From: a virus
Length of the DNA: 36,394 nt
Reading direction: 5' to 3' (one strand)
IMG/VR virus record: IMGVR_UViG_3300042868_004683
Location: 1 to 36,394 of that record
A model generated the notes under the pieces. That model ran no database searches. It saw only the letters and a program-made list of their open reading frames with translations, and was not told where the DNA came from. The stretch's first letter is position 1. The number at the start of each line of letters is the position of its first letter. Below, one piece after another: positions 21,544 through 28,875 of this stretch. Made by a program: the position numbers and the translations under genes.

Positions 21544-22524
21544 ATGTCCCAGACCAGCAATACGTTTGATACCTTCAACGCAAAAGGTATCCGTGAGTCC
21601 CTCTCGAATGTGATCTACAACATCTCGCCGGAAGAGACGCCGTTCATGTCGAACGTCGGCCGCGAGAACGTGAAGAACACCTACTTCGAGTGGCAGACCG
21701 ATTCGCTCGCCGCCGCTTCGACGACCAACGCGCAGATCGAAGGCGACGACATCACGACCTTCGACTCGACCGCCGCGACCGTCCGCCTCGGCAACTACAC
21801 CCAGATCAGCAACAAGACGCTGCTCATCTCGGGCACCCTCGAGTCGGTGGACAAGGCCGGCCGTCGCTCGGAGTTGGCCTACCAGCTCGCCAAGCGCTCG
21901 GCCGAGATCAAGCGCGACATGGAGAGCATCATCCTCACCAACCAGGCGGCCGCGGCCGGCTCGGCTGGCGTGAGCACGGCGCTGCGCAAGACGGGCTCGC
22001 TGTTGGCCTTCCTCAAAACCAACACCGACAAGGGCACGGGCGGCGCCGATCCGGTGTACACCTCGTCCCCGACGGCGACCCGCACCGACGCGACCGCCGC
22101 CAACCTGCGCACCTTCACGGAGGCCATCCTCAAGTCGGTCATCCAGAAGGTCTGGGCGTCCGGCGGCACCCCCAAGGTGCTAATGGTTGGCCCGGTGAAC
22201 AAGGCGCGCGTGTCGGGCTTTACCGGCATCGCGGAGATCCGCCGCGAGGTGACGGGCAACCGCCAGGCGACCATCATCGGCGCGGCCGATGTCTACGTTT
22301 CCGACTTCGGCAGCGTGAACGTGGTCCCGAACCGGTTCCAGCGTGAGCGTGACGCCTTCGTGCTCGACCCCGAGTACGCGGCCGTCTCGTTCCTGCGCCC
22401 GTTCAGCACGGTGCAGCTCGCCAAGACGGGCGACGCCGAGAAGCGGATGCTGGTGGTCGAGTGGGGCCTCAAGGTCAACACCGAGGCCGCGCACGGCCTC
22501 GCGGCTGACCTCACCACGACCTAA
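21544..22524 (+). CDS. Major capsid protein (SU10/DUF5309 type)
   Basis: A 326-aa HK97-fold capsid protein of the SU10-like DUF5309 family. The N-terminal signature is TFNAKGIRESLSNVIYNISP followed by EETPFMSNVG and YFEWQTDSLAAA; later TQISNKTLLISGTLESVD, GGTPKVLMVGPVNKARVSGF and VLDPEYAAVSFLRPFSTVQL are also typical. It assembles the icosahedral shell on the scaffold. The preceding TAACTTCTA gap lacks a strong ribosome site, but high GC codon bias fits high expression. A hairpin terminator follows its stop. Confidence 0.93.
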   Translation: MSQTSNTFDTFNAKGIRESLSNVIYNISPEETPFMSNVGRENVKNTYFEWQTDSLAAASTTNAQIEGDDITTFDSTAATVRLGNYTQISNKTLLISGTLESVDKAGRRSELAYQLAKRSAEIKRDMESIILTNQAAAAGSAGVSTALRKTGSLLAFLKTNTDKGTGGADPVYTSSPTATRTDATAANLRTFTEAILKSVIQKVWASGGTPKVLMVGPVNKARVSGFTGIAEIRREVTGNRQATIIGAADVYVSDFGSVNVVPNRFQRERDAFVLDPEYAAVSFLRPFSTVQLAKTGDAEKRMLVVEWGLKVNTEAAHGLAADLTTT

Positions 22525-22543
22525 TCGGGTGATGTAAACTCGG

Positions 22544-22572
22544 GGGCGCCGGTAATTGTGCCGGCGCCCTTT
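22544..22572 (+). terminator. Probable intrinsic terminator after the major capsid gene
   Basis: GGGCGCCGG (22544-22552) pairs perfectly with CCGGCGCCC (22561-22569) across an 8-base loop, followed by TTT at 22570-22572. The 9-bp GC stem is strong but the T tract is short, so termination may be partial, letting some transcripts continue into the tail genes. Confidence 0.65.
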
Positions 22573-22586
22573 GAGTTGAGGTAAAT

Positions 22587-22907
22587 ATGCAATCTTCGGG
22601 CAAGAAGCTTTTCGACTTTGACCCGACGACAGGCACCACGAAGTGGTGGCACTACGACGCCGACCGTGACGAGGCGACCATCGAGACGGTCTTCGAGGTC
22701 GGCGACATCGTAGAGCAGAACAAGGCCCAGTATTCAGCGACCGACGAGAGGACGCGCTGGGGCGAGTGGAGCAAGGTGGCCTCGATACCGATGCCGTTGT
22801 TCTACCGGCTAAAGAGCCAGGGCATCGTTGACGACCCGAAGAAGATGAAGGCCTGGCTGAACGACGCAGACAACAGGTTTTTTAGAACACGACCGGGGCG
22901 CGTATGA
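22587..22907 (+). CDS. Conserved phage protein downstream of capsid (106 aa)
   Basis: A 106-aa soluble protein: KLFDFDPTTGTTKWWHYDAD, then VFEVGDIVEQNKAQYSATDE and IPMPLFYRLKSQGI, and ending with AWLNDADNRFFRTRPGRV. This PMPLxYRLKSQG...WLNDxDNRxFRTRPG pattern is a conserved small protein next to capsid genes in many podoviruses; its role is not known. GTTGAGGTAAAT gives a fair ribosome site. It overlaps the next gene by ATGA. Confidence 0.78.
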   Translation: MQSSGKKLFDFDPTTGTTKWWHYDADRDEATIETVFEVGDIVEQNKAQYSATDERTRWGEWSKVASIPMPLFYRLKSQGIVDDPKKMKAWLNDADNRFFRTRPGRV

Positions 22908-23569
22908 GCCGCTCGGTCGCAATTTTAGTCCCAGCAAGGGACACGGTGATGACCTCGTTCGCCTATGACCTAGCGCGAGCGATGTCGTTCCACACCGCGA
23001 CAACAGACGACCGTGTGCTGCTTTACACCTCGCACGGGACTCTGATCGCCTCTCAAAGGATGGAGCTTGCGCGGCAGGCTCTGGAGGAGAAGGCGGACTA
23101 TCTCCTCTGGCTTGACTCAGACATGCGCTTCCCGCGGGAAACCATCGGGCACCTCATGTTGCGAGACAAGCCCATCGTGGCCGCGAATTATGCGACCCGT
23201 CGGATGCCGGTCAAGCCGGTGGCGATGATGGACAACAACGGGGAGATCGGGCGGGTGTATACCGCGCCGGACTCCGAGGGGCTACAGCCGGTGGACTACA
23301 TCGGCATGGGCGTGATGATGGTGAAGCGCGAGGTGTTCGAGAAGGTGGAGGCGCCGTGGTTTGCGATCCCCTACTCCACCATCGGGAATCACTACATCGG
23401 CGAGGACGTGTTTTTCTGCCGCAAGGCGCGCGAGGCGGGGTACGAGGTACTCGTGGACCATGACCTCTCGCACCAGGTGCGGCACATCGGGACCTTCGAG
23501 TATTCACACGAAGGCGCATGGGCGATGAAGGAACAGGTGGATGGCCCTCAACTCATACAGCGCGCTTAG
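22904..23569 (+). CDS. Glycosyltransferase-like protein (GT-A fold, family 2-like)
   Basis: A 221-aa protein with the GT-A nucleotide-sugar-binding pattern: an N-terminal SVAILVPARDTVMTSFAYDL, LIASQRMELARQAL, then YLLWLDSDMRFP with the DxD-type motif (Asp71-Ser-Asp73). A YIGMGVMMVKREVF segment and a GEDVFFCRKAREAGYEV acceptor-side motif follow, as in family-2-like phage glycosyltransferases. It probably adds a sugar to a virion or host component. It sits between a capsid-linked gene and the adaptor, the second glycosyltransferase in the structural region. Overlaps: 4 bp upstream, 29 bp downstream. Confidence 0.83.
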   Translation: MSRSVAILVPARDTVMTSFAYDLARAMSFHTATTDDRVLLYTSHGTLIASQRMELARQALEEKADYLLWLDSDMRFPRETIGHLMLRDKPIVAANYATRRMPVKPVAMMDNNGEIGRVYTAPDSEGLQPVDYIGMGVMMVKREVFEKVEAPWFAIPYSTIGNHYIGEDVFFCRKAREAGYEVLVDHDLSHQVRHIGTFEYSHEGAWAMKEQVDGPQLIQRA

Positions 23570-24173
23570 GGCGAGCATCGCCGACTGGCTGAACCGGGAC
23601 GACCTCACGTCGGTCATCCCAGACTTCATCTCGTTGGCCGAGGCGCAGCTTGAGCGCCGGCTGCCTACGCAGAAGATGGTCAAGCGCGCCGACGCCACCA
23701 TCGACACGCCGTTCTCGGCGCTGCCGTCTGACTTTCTTTCGGCCAAGTCTCTGGTGCTGACCTCGACGGCGCCCGTGCAGCAGCTCGTGTTCTTGACCGA
23801 GGACGAGCTGGACTCGAAGAAGACCCTGTACCGCACGACCGGCAAGCCGCTGTATTTCGCTCTGGTCGGGAACCAGATCGAGGTGCTGCCGCCGCCCGAC
23901 ACCGGGTACACGGCGGAGCTCACCTATGTGGCGACGCTCGCCAAGCTCTCCGATTCCAACGCATCGAATTGGATATTGGAGCGGCACCCTGATGTGTACC
24001 TATACGGGTCTCTGCTGCAGGCGGCCCCGTACCTTCGCGACGACGAGCGCGTCGCCCTCTGGACCCCGCTCTACGGGCAGGCCATCGAGGACATGATCCT
24101 GCAGAACGAGCGCGCGGCATTTAGCCAGGGGCGCATGGCAATGACAGTCAAACCGACGAGGGTTATCCCGTGA
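23541..24173 (+). CDS. Head-tail adaptor protein (SU10-like)
   Basis: A 210-aa helical protein resembling the phage adaptor that docks under the portal: YSALRASIADWLNRDDLTSV, then IPDFISLAEAQLERRLPTQK, and YLYGSLLQAAPYLRDDERV near the C-terminus with VKPTRVIP at the end. The pattern (short N-terminal helices, xEAxLxRxLR, central beta strands LTYVATLAKLSD, C-terminal helix) is that of podovirus gp4/SU10 adaptors. ATG 23541 lies inside the glycosyltransferase gene and is preceded by AAGGAACAGG. GTGA joins it to the next gene. Confidence 0.85.
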   Translation: MALNSYSALRASIADWLNRDDLTSVIPDFISLAEAQLERRLPTQKMVKRADATIDTPFSALPSDFLSAKSLVLTSTAPVQQLVFLTEDELDSKKTLYRTTGKPLYFALVGNQIEVLPPPDTGYTAELTYVATLAKLSDSNASNWILERHPDVYLYGSLLQAAPYLRDDERVALWTPLYGQAIEDMILQNERAAFSQGRMAMTVKPTRVIP

Positions 24174-24553
24174 GTGCATTTTCCAACTATCTCGAGAACA
24201 AGATCCTGCTGCATGTGCTGTCGAACACGGCGTACACGTCGCCGACGACGGTCTACCTGGGCCTGCACACCGCAGACCCTACCGACGCCGGCACCGGCAC
24301 CGAGGTGAGCGGCGGCTCGTACGCGCGCCAGTCGTTCGCCTCGACCATCTCGGGCAACGCGGCGTCGAACACGAGCGCGATTGAGTTCCCGACGGCCACC
24401 GGGTCGTGGGGAACGGTCGGCTGGGTCGCCGTGTGGGACAACCTCACCGGCGGCAATCTGCTGTTCCACGGCGCCCTGACGGCCAGCAAGACCATCGCCT
24501 CGGGCGATGTGTTCCGGGTGCCGGCGGGCGACCTCGACATCACGCTGGACTAA
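24170..24553 (+). CDS. Tail or virion structural protein (127 aa)
   Basis: GTG 24170 overlaps the adaptor stop. The protein (MSAFSNYLENKILLHVLSNT, then TVYLGLHTADPTDAGTGTEV and GGSYARQSFASTIS) is a beta-sandwich-like phage structural protein seen often next to adaptor or tail genes. Its YLGLHTADPT and GGSYARQ motifs are characteristic of that group. Assignment to the tail is by family and position. Confidence 0.78.
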   Translation: MSAFSNYLENKILLHVLSNTAYTSPTTVYLGLHTADPTDAGTGTEVSGGSYARQSFASTISGNAASNTSAIEFPTATGSWGTVGWVAVWDNLTGGNLLFHGALTASKTIASGDVFRVPAGDLDITLD

Positions 24554-24556
24554 TTG

Positions 24557-25402
24557 ATGTCAGGCTACGGCTCCGGGTTATATGGCCGTGGCAACTATGG
24601 CATCGACCCTAAAGAGGGCGCTGCCAGTCTGAGTGCGTCGGCGGCGCTGTCGTGCGTCGGCGTGAGGGTGAGGCTCGGGGCGGCCGCCATAAGCGGCGCC
24701 GCCACGATGATAACGGTCGGGGTGCGGGTGCAGCCCGGCGCGAGCGCGATGTCGGCGTCTGCGACGCAGGCGGCGGCGGCGGTCATCGTCAAGGATGCCT
24801 CGGCGGCCTTGGCGGCCTCTGGGGCGCTCTCGTGCTCGTCGAGCATAGTGCGCGACGGCGCGGCGGCGATCGCCGGGTCGGCCTCTTTGGCGGCCTCGGC
24901 GGTGCGGGTAAGGCTCGGCGCCGCCGCGGTATCCGGCGCGGCCACGCTCGCGGCGGATGCGCTCAGGGTGCGGCTCGCGGCGTCTGCGATGTCTGCGGCG
25001 GCGAGCCAGTCGGCCGCTGGCGTGCGGGTTCGTCTTGGGGCGGCGTCGCTCGAGGGCTCTGCGGGCCAGGACGCGACGGCGAACGTCGTGTACATCGACA
25101 GCGCGGCCCTCTCTGGGTCGGCTGCTCTGGTGGCGGCGGGCGGCGTCATACAGTCGGCGGCGGCGGCGCTCTCGGGGTCGGCGGCTCTGTCGGCCGCCGG
25201 GCGGCTGAAGTGGGAGAACGAGCCCGACACGGCCGAGAGCTGGGCGCCGGTGGCGGACACGGCAGAGAGCTGGAGCGCGGCGAGCGATACGGTCGTCGCC
25301 TGGAGCGCGGTGGCGGACACCGCAGAGACATGGGCGCCGGTGGCAGACACGGCGGAGACTTGGACAGAGAAGACACACCCGGCCTATCTACAGGCCGCTT
25401 GA
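24557..25402 (+). CDS. Tail-associated repeat protein
   Basis: A 281-aa protein starting at ATG 24557 (TTG 24554 is possible). The first 20 residues (MSGYGSGLYGRGNYGIDPKE) carry the GYGSGxYGxGxYG motif of phage tail proteins. Residues 21-220 are ten consecutive, exactly 20-residue repeats of pattern x-A-A-x-hydrophobic-S-G-x-A-x-L ending in VRVRL. Residues 224-273 are five exactly 10-residue repeats like DTAESWAPVA. No enzyme motif is seen. A repetitive beta-structured fibre or spacer in the tail is the likely role. It ends 11 bp before the tail-fibre gene. Confidence 0.75.
   Translation: MSGYGSGLYGRGNYGIDPKEGAASLSASAALSCVGVRVRLGAAAISGAATMITVGVRVQPGASAMSASATQAAAAVIVKDASAALAASGALSCSSSIVRDGAAAIAGSASLAASAVRVRLGAAAVSGAATLAADALRVRLAASAMSAAASQSAAGVRVRLGAASLEGSAGQDATANVVYIDSAALSGSAALVAAGGVIQSAAAALSGSAALSAAGRLKWENEPDTAESWAPVADTAESWSAASDTVVAWSAVADTAETWAPVADTAETWTEKTHPAYLQAA
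24617..25216 (+). repeat. Ten 60-bp coding repeats (20 residues each)
   Basis: Ten contiguous units encode 20-residue repeats without a single insertion or deletion between units; for example GAAAVSGAATLAADALRVRL and AASAMSAAASQSAAGVRVRL. DNA identity varies, so the period is kept by selection or by repeated duplication. Confidence 0.85.
25226..25375 (+). repeat. Five 30-bp coding repeats (10 residues each)
   Basis: DTAESWAPVA, DTAESWSAAS, DTVVAWSAVA, DTAETWAPVA and DTAETWTEKT follow without gaps. Each keeps a Trp at position 6 and an Asp-Thr start. Confidence 0.85.
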
Positions 25403-25413
25403 GGTAACGAAAA

Positions 25414-27123
25414 ATGGCTGACACAACCACCACCAACCTTGGCCTGACGAAGCCGGAAGTCGGCGCATCGGCGGACACCTGGGGCGGCAAGATCAACACC
25501 AACCTGGACCTGGTGGACGGACTGTTCGCCGCCGCCGGCAGCGGCACCTCGGTGGGCCTCAACGTCGGCACCGGCAAGACGCTGGCGGTGGGCGGGACGC
25601 TGACGATGTCGGCGCTCACGGCGTCGACGGCGCTGGCGCTGAACGCGAGCAAGCAGGCGGTGTCGGTCACGAACACCGGCACCGGGAACAATGTGCTCTC
25701 GGCGTCTCCGACGCTGACGGGCACGATCGACGCCGCGGCGCAGACCCTCTCCGGCAACCTCACGCTCAACGGCGGCACCGCCAACGGCGTGTTGTACTTG
25801 AACGGCAGCAAGGTGGCGACGAGTGGGAGTGCGCTGACGTTTAGTGGAACGCAACTCGCCGTAACTGGGTCGGTTAGCAGCAGCAATTCTGGTAACGAAA
25901 ATTATTTTTTGTCAGATGGATTAACTCGCACGTCGTTGCAGCAAAGCGGCAATGCGTTGTATTGCAACGTTAACGACAACAGCGCGACTACCGGTTCGTT
26001 TATTTGGCGTAACACCAATGCACTTTCTGAGTTAATGCGCCTCACCTCGACGGGCCTCGGCATCGGGACGAGTTCGCCTGTTTCAAAATTGCAAGTTGCC
26101 GGTCAAGTTAGAATTTCGGGAGTTTCTGCTGGTTCTAGTGCGCTTGTTATTCCAGCCGGTGATATTTTGGGTGACGTTTCATCTGGCGCGTTTGCTATTG
26201 GAAACTATGGCGATGCCTCGTCTGAAATGCGAATTAGCACTCGCGGATTTACGACATTTAGAACTGGCGCGACGGATGGAACCAACGGCACCGAACGCGC
26301 CCGCATCACGGCGGCGGGGGAATTTGTTGTAGGCTCTACAACCAGCGCCTATACGTCAGCAGGTCGTGGTGTTATTGAGGTAAACGGAAGCGACCAATCG
26401 CTTTATGGCTTCCGAACAGGCGGCACAGCGCGTGGCTATTTGCTGCATGAGGCCACCAACTTAATTATCAACAATTCTGTTTCCACGGGAGCGTTAATTT
26501 TCCAGACTAACGCAGCCGAACGCGCCCGCATCACGTCGGCGGGTTACAGCAAGTTCAGTAATAATGGAACATACTCCAATGCGACTGGAGTTAATCACGA
26601 ATTTAATCAAAATGCAGCCGATTGGGTTGCATTTTTCACAAATACTAACGCAGCCCCGCTTGGATTGGTTTTAGCACATAGCACCGATTCAAATGGAACA
26701 GGAAATGAGTTTATATACTGCCAAGGTGGTGTAAGCACACTTCGCGCATCTATCCGCTCCAACGGCGGTTTGGCTAACTACAGCGCAAACAATGTCAACT
26801 TGTCCGACGAGCGCACGAAGAAAGATATCGTTCCGCTTGGCTCCATGTGGGACAAGTTCAAAGCGATTGAAATTGTCAAGTTCAAGTACAAAGACCAAAC
26901 GCACGATGATGACAACATTGGCGTCATTGCCCAGCAGGTTGAATCTGTCGCGCCTGAGTTTGTAGACGTTGATGGGTGGGGTAAGGAGCCGCCAGAAGAC
27001 GGTGTGCCGTTAAAATCTATCTACACGGCTGACCTGTACCACGCCGCCATCAAAGCCCTGCAAGAAGCAATGGCCCGTATCGAACAACTTGAGGCAAAGT
27101 TCGCCGCATTGGAGAGCAAATAA
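25414..27123 (+). CDS. Tail fibre with C-terminal S74 intramolecular chaperone
   Basis: A 569-aa receptor-binding-type protein. The N-terminus ([37 protein letters not shown]) is a common phage fibre anchor. The shaft is Ser/Thr/Gly-rich beta structure with repeated [14 protein letters not shown]-like and [20 protein letters not shown] segments. The C-terminus has the peptidase S74 chaperone: [13 protein letters not shown] with Ser464 as the likely autocleavage residue, then [18 protein letters not shown] and a terminal coiled coil. The chaperone trimerises the fibre and is cut off. G+C drops from about 73% (25501-25560) to about 40% after 25860, suggesting exchange of the distal fibre. Confidence 0.9.
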   Translation: MADTTTTNLGLTKPEVGASADTWGGKINTNLDLVDGLFAAAGSGTSVGLNVGTGKTLAVGGTLTMSALTASTALALNASKQAVSVTNTGTGNNVLSASPTLTGTIDAAAQTLSGNLTLNGGTANGVLYLNGSKVATSGSALTFSGTQLAVTGSVSSSNSGNENYFLSDGLTRTSLQQSGNALYCNVNDNSATTGSFIWRNTNALSELMRLTSTGLGIGTSSPVSKLQVAGQVRISGVSAGSSALVIPAGDILGDVSSGAFAIGNYGDASSEMRISTRGFTTFRTGATDGTNGTERARITAAGEFVVGSTTSAYTSAGRGVIEVNGSDQSLYGFRTGGTARGYLLHEATNLIINNSVSTGALIFQTNAAERARITSAGYSKFSNNGTYSNATGVNHEFNQNAADWVAFFTNTNAAPLGLVLAHSTDSNGTGNEFIYCQGGVSTLRASIRSNGGLANYSANNVNLSDERTKKDIVPLGSMWDKFKAIEIVKFKYKDQTHDDDNIGVIAQQVESVAPEFVDVDGWGKEPPEDGVPLKSIYTADLYHAAIKALQEAMARIEQLEAKFAALESK

Positions 27124-27444
27124 ATGACCACTATCACTTGGAACATCTCTGTCCTCGACTGCCTCCCGCAGTCTGCTGAAGGCGCGAATTTTGTAGTAAC
27201 CGTTCACTGGCAGTGCAACGGCGTAGACGGCGACTACAACGGCAGCGTCTATAGCACCTGCTCGTTCCCGGTCGTAGAAGGCACCTCCTTCACCCCCTAC
27301 GCTGACCTCACGCTCGACCAAGTGCTTGGCTGGATATGGGCCAACGGGGTGGACAAGGCGGCAACAGAGGCTGCGGTGGAGCAGCAGATTGAGGCCCAGA
27401 AGAACCCGCCGGTCGTCTCGCCGCCGCTGCCGTGGGTGGCGTAA
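27124..27444 (+). CDS. Conserved tail-fibre-associated protein (DUF7936-like)
   Basis: A 106-aa protein immediately after the fibre stop: MTTITWNISVLDCLPQSAEG, FVVTVHWQCNGVDGDYNGSV, and FTPYADLTLDQVLGWIW followed by VEQQIEAQKNPPVVSPPLPW. This fold and ending (NPPxxxPPLPW) mark a common small phage protein placed after fibre genes, which I associate with DUF7936. The function is not known; a fibre assembly or attachment accessory role is often presumed. The G+C content (33 of 60 at 27181-27240) is intermediate, like the end of the fibre gene. Confidence 0.78.
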   Translation: MTTITWNISVLDCLPQSAEGANFVVTVHWQCNGVDGDYNGSVYSTCSFPVVEGTSFTPYADLTLDQVLGWIWANGVDKAATEAAVEQQIEAQKNPPVVSPPLPWVA

Positions 27445-27593
27445 TGGAAGCCAAACTTGAAGTGACTTTGGAAGAAGCCGTCGCCATCGTGAACCTGCTG
27501 GGTTCGCTCCCGACGAGTCAAGGCGGGTATCCGCTCTGGGCGAAGTTGAAAGCGCAGGTGGAGGCGCAGGTGCCGAAGGACGGGGAGCCGTGA
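27444..27593 (+). CDS. Hypothetical small protein (49 aa)
   Basis: MEAKLEVTLEEAVAIVNLLG is followed by SLPTSQGGYPLWAKLKAQVE. The ATG overlaps the previous TAA (TAATG), and GTGA joins it to the next gene, which argues for a real gene. Two short amphipathic helices and no membrane segment are visible. Similar 50-aa proteins with TLEEAxxIxNxLGxLPTxxGxxPL are common beside phage tail or lysis genes; no role is known. Confidence 0.7.
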   Translation: MEAKLEVTLEEAVAIVNLLGSLPTSQGGYPLWAKLKAQVEAQVPKDGEP

Positions 27594-27766
27594 CAGTCCC
27601 GATCGAGCGCGTGGGCGATGTCGCCGCCGCCGGCAGCGTGACCGCCGCCAGCGTGTCGTGGATGACCCAGGCCAACGAGGTCATCTCGCTGGTCGCCGGG
27701 CTCATCGCGATCGCGGCCGGCTGCTTCGCGATCGCCGTACACTTTAAGAATTTGAGGAAGCCCTGA
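27590..27766 (+). CDS. Small holin-like membrane protein (58 aa)
   Basis: GTG 27590 overlaps the preceding stop. The protein has a polar N-terminus (MTVPIERVGDVAAAGSVTAA), one clear transmembrane segment (EVISLVAGLIAIAAGCFAIAVHF) and a basic end (KNLRKP). It sits directly before the endolysin (TGATG), so it is probably a holin or holin-like pore that triggers lysis. Only one strong membrane segment is visible, with a possible weak second. Confidence 0.7.
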   Translation: MTVPIERVGDVAAAGSVTAASVSWMTQANEVISLVAGLIAIAAGCFAIAVHFKNLRKP

Positions 27767-28251
27767 TGGAGCCACGCTGGCTTATCGCCGCGCGCGCCTT
27801 CCTCGGCCTTCGGGAGATTCCCGGCAAGGCGACCGCGCCCGTCATCGGAAGATGGCTGCGCGAGCTCAAGGCGTGGTGGTCAGATGATGAGACCCCGTGG
27901 TGCGGCACCTTCGTCGCGGCCGTGCTCGAGGGTGAGGGCATCAAGCGCCCGAAGCATTGGTACCGCGCCAGGGCGTGGCTCGACTGGGGCGACCATCTCC
28001 GTGATCCAGCCGTGGGCGCCGTCGTAATCCTTGACCGCAAGGGCGGCGGCCACGTCGGGTTCGTGGTCGGAAACGACGAAGCCGGGCGCCTGATGGTGCT
28101 CGGCGGGAACCAGGGCAACGCCGTGACGGTGGCTCCCTTTGATCGCGCCCGGGTCCTCGGCTACCGCTGGCCCCCGGACTTTACCGTGCTGGGCGGCCCC
28201 ATGCCGCTCATCGCATCCAACGGGGCGAAGGCCTCGGCCAACGAAGCATAG
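27766..28251 (+). CDS. Endolysin, NlpC/P60-like (TIGR02594 family)
   Basis: A 161-aa peptidoglycan-degrading enzyme that cuts the cell wall at lysis. It has the cysteine-peptidase fold signature of the TIGR02594 family: DDETPWCGTFVAAVL with catalytic Cys46, GGGHVGFVVG with His96, and LGGNQGNAVTV with Asn115, followed by DRARVLGYRWPPDF. There is no signal peptide, so it depends on the adjacent holin for release. The start overlaps the holin stop by one base. Confidence 0.88.
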   Translation: MEPRWLIAARAFLGLREIPGKATAPVIGRWLRELKAWWSDDETPWCGTFVAAVLEGEGIKRPKHWYRARAWLDWGDHLRDPAVGAVVILDRKGGGHVGFVVGNDEAGRLMVLGGNQGNAVTVAPFDRARVLGYRWPPDFTVLGGPMPLIASNGAKASANEA

Positions 28252-28260
28252 GAGACGAAC

Positions 28261-28437
28261 ATGAACGCAGAACAAATCGCCGGGATCGTCCGCGCCGTCG
28301 TGGCCGCCATCGGCGGCTACCTTGTCGGCAAGGGCCTCGCCGACGCCGAGACCGTCGCCGCCGTGGGCGGCGCGCTCGCCACCCTCGCCGTGGCGGCGTG
28401 GTCGGTGCTGTCGAAGAAGAAGCCCGAGGCGGCGTGA
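28261..28437 (+). CDS. Pam3-gp28-like putative holin (58 aa)
   Basis: MNAEQIAGIVRAVVAAIGGY, then LVGKGLADAETVAAVGGALA and TLAVAAWSVLSKKKPEAA. Two hydrophobic stretches are separated by a short polar loop, with a basic C-terminus, as in the Pam3-gp28 family of putative phage holins. It lies just after the endolysin, GTGA-coupled to Rz. It is the second holin-like gene here, so one may be a holin and the other an antiholin or pinholin partner. Confidence 0.8.
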   Translation: MNAEQIAGIVRAVVAAIGGYLVGKGLADAETVAAVGGALATLAVAAWSVLSKKKPEAA

Positions 28438-28874
28438 GGATCTGGCTGGGGGCGGCTCTGGCGCTTGCGCTGGCCGCCCTCGGCTGGGCCGGGCACCGGT
28501 CGGCCTACCAGGGCGGCCACGAGGCTGGCTCGGCGGCCGTGAGGGCAGAGTGGTACCTTGAGCGGGCGAAGGCCGCAGAGGCCGCCAGAGAGGCCGAGGC
28601 GCTGATTTACGCCCGGCACCAGGAGGTAGAGCGTGGACTGTCGGAGAGGTTGGACGCCGCTGATCGCCGTGGCCGCGAGCTTGCTCGCCGGCTGCGCGAC
28701 GCCCGCGCCGCCCCCGGCGTGCCCGCCGCCTGTCCCGGTGCCGCCGCGGCTGATGTCGCCCCCGGAGAGCCCGGCGACGCGCGAGCGATTGACGAGGCTT
28801 TTATCGCTCACCTCGGGGCGTGCGAGCGAGACGCCGAGCGGCTCGCCGAGCTCCAGAGACTGACAGAGGATTGA
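28434..28874 (+). CDS. Rz-like inner-membrane spanin (i-spanin)
   Basis: GTG 28434 overlaps the stop of the putative holin. The 146-aa protein has an N-terminal transmembrane anchor (RIWLGAALALALAALGWAGH) and a long periplasmic coiled coil (AEWYLERAKAAEAAREAEAL to RGRELARRLRDA), then a C-terminal cysteine-containing helical end (HLGACERDAERLAELQRL). This is the layout of Rz, which joins an outer-membrane lipoprotein to fuse the membranes in the final lysis step. An Rz1 lipoprotein is encoded inside it in another frame. Confidence 0.82.
   Translation: MRIWLGAALALALAALGWAGHRSAYQGGHEAGSAAVRAEWYLERAKAAEAAREAEALIYARHQEVERGLSERLDAADRRGRELARRLRDARAAPGVPAACPGAAAADVAPGEPGDARAIDEAFIAHLGACERDAERLAELQRLTED
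28633..28863 (+). CDS. Rz1-like outer-membrane lipoprotein spanin (embedded in Rz)
   Basis: A 76-aa frame in a different phase lies wholly within the Rz gene. It starts at GTG 28633 with a perfect AGGAGG at 28621-28626, 6 nt upstream. The N-terminus is a lipoprotein signal, WTPLIAVAASLLAGC, with lipobox LAGC and lipidated Cys21. The mature part begins with proline-rich ATPAPPPACPPPVPVPP. A nested, proline-rich lipoprotein within an Rz gene is the classic Rz/Rz1 arrangement. Together they imply a host with an outer membrane. Confidence 0.85.
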   Translation: MDCRRGWTPLIAVAASLLAGCATPAPPPACPPPVPVPPRLMSPPESPATRERLTRLLSLTSGRASETPSGSPSSRD

Positions 28875-28875
28875 C

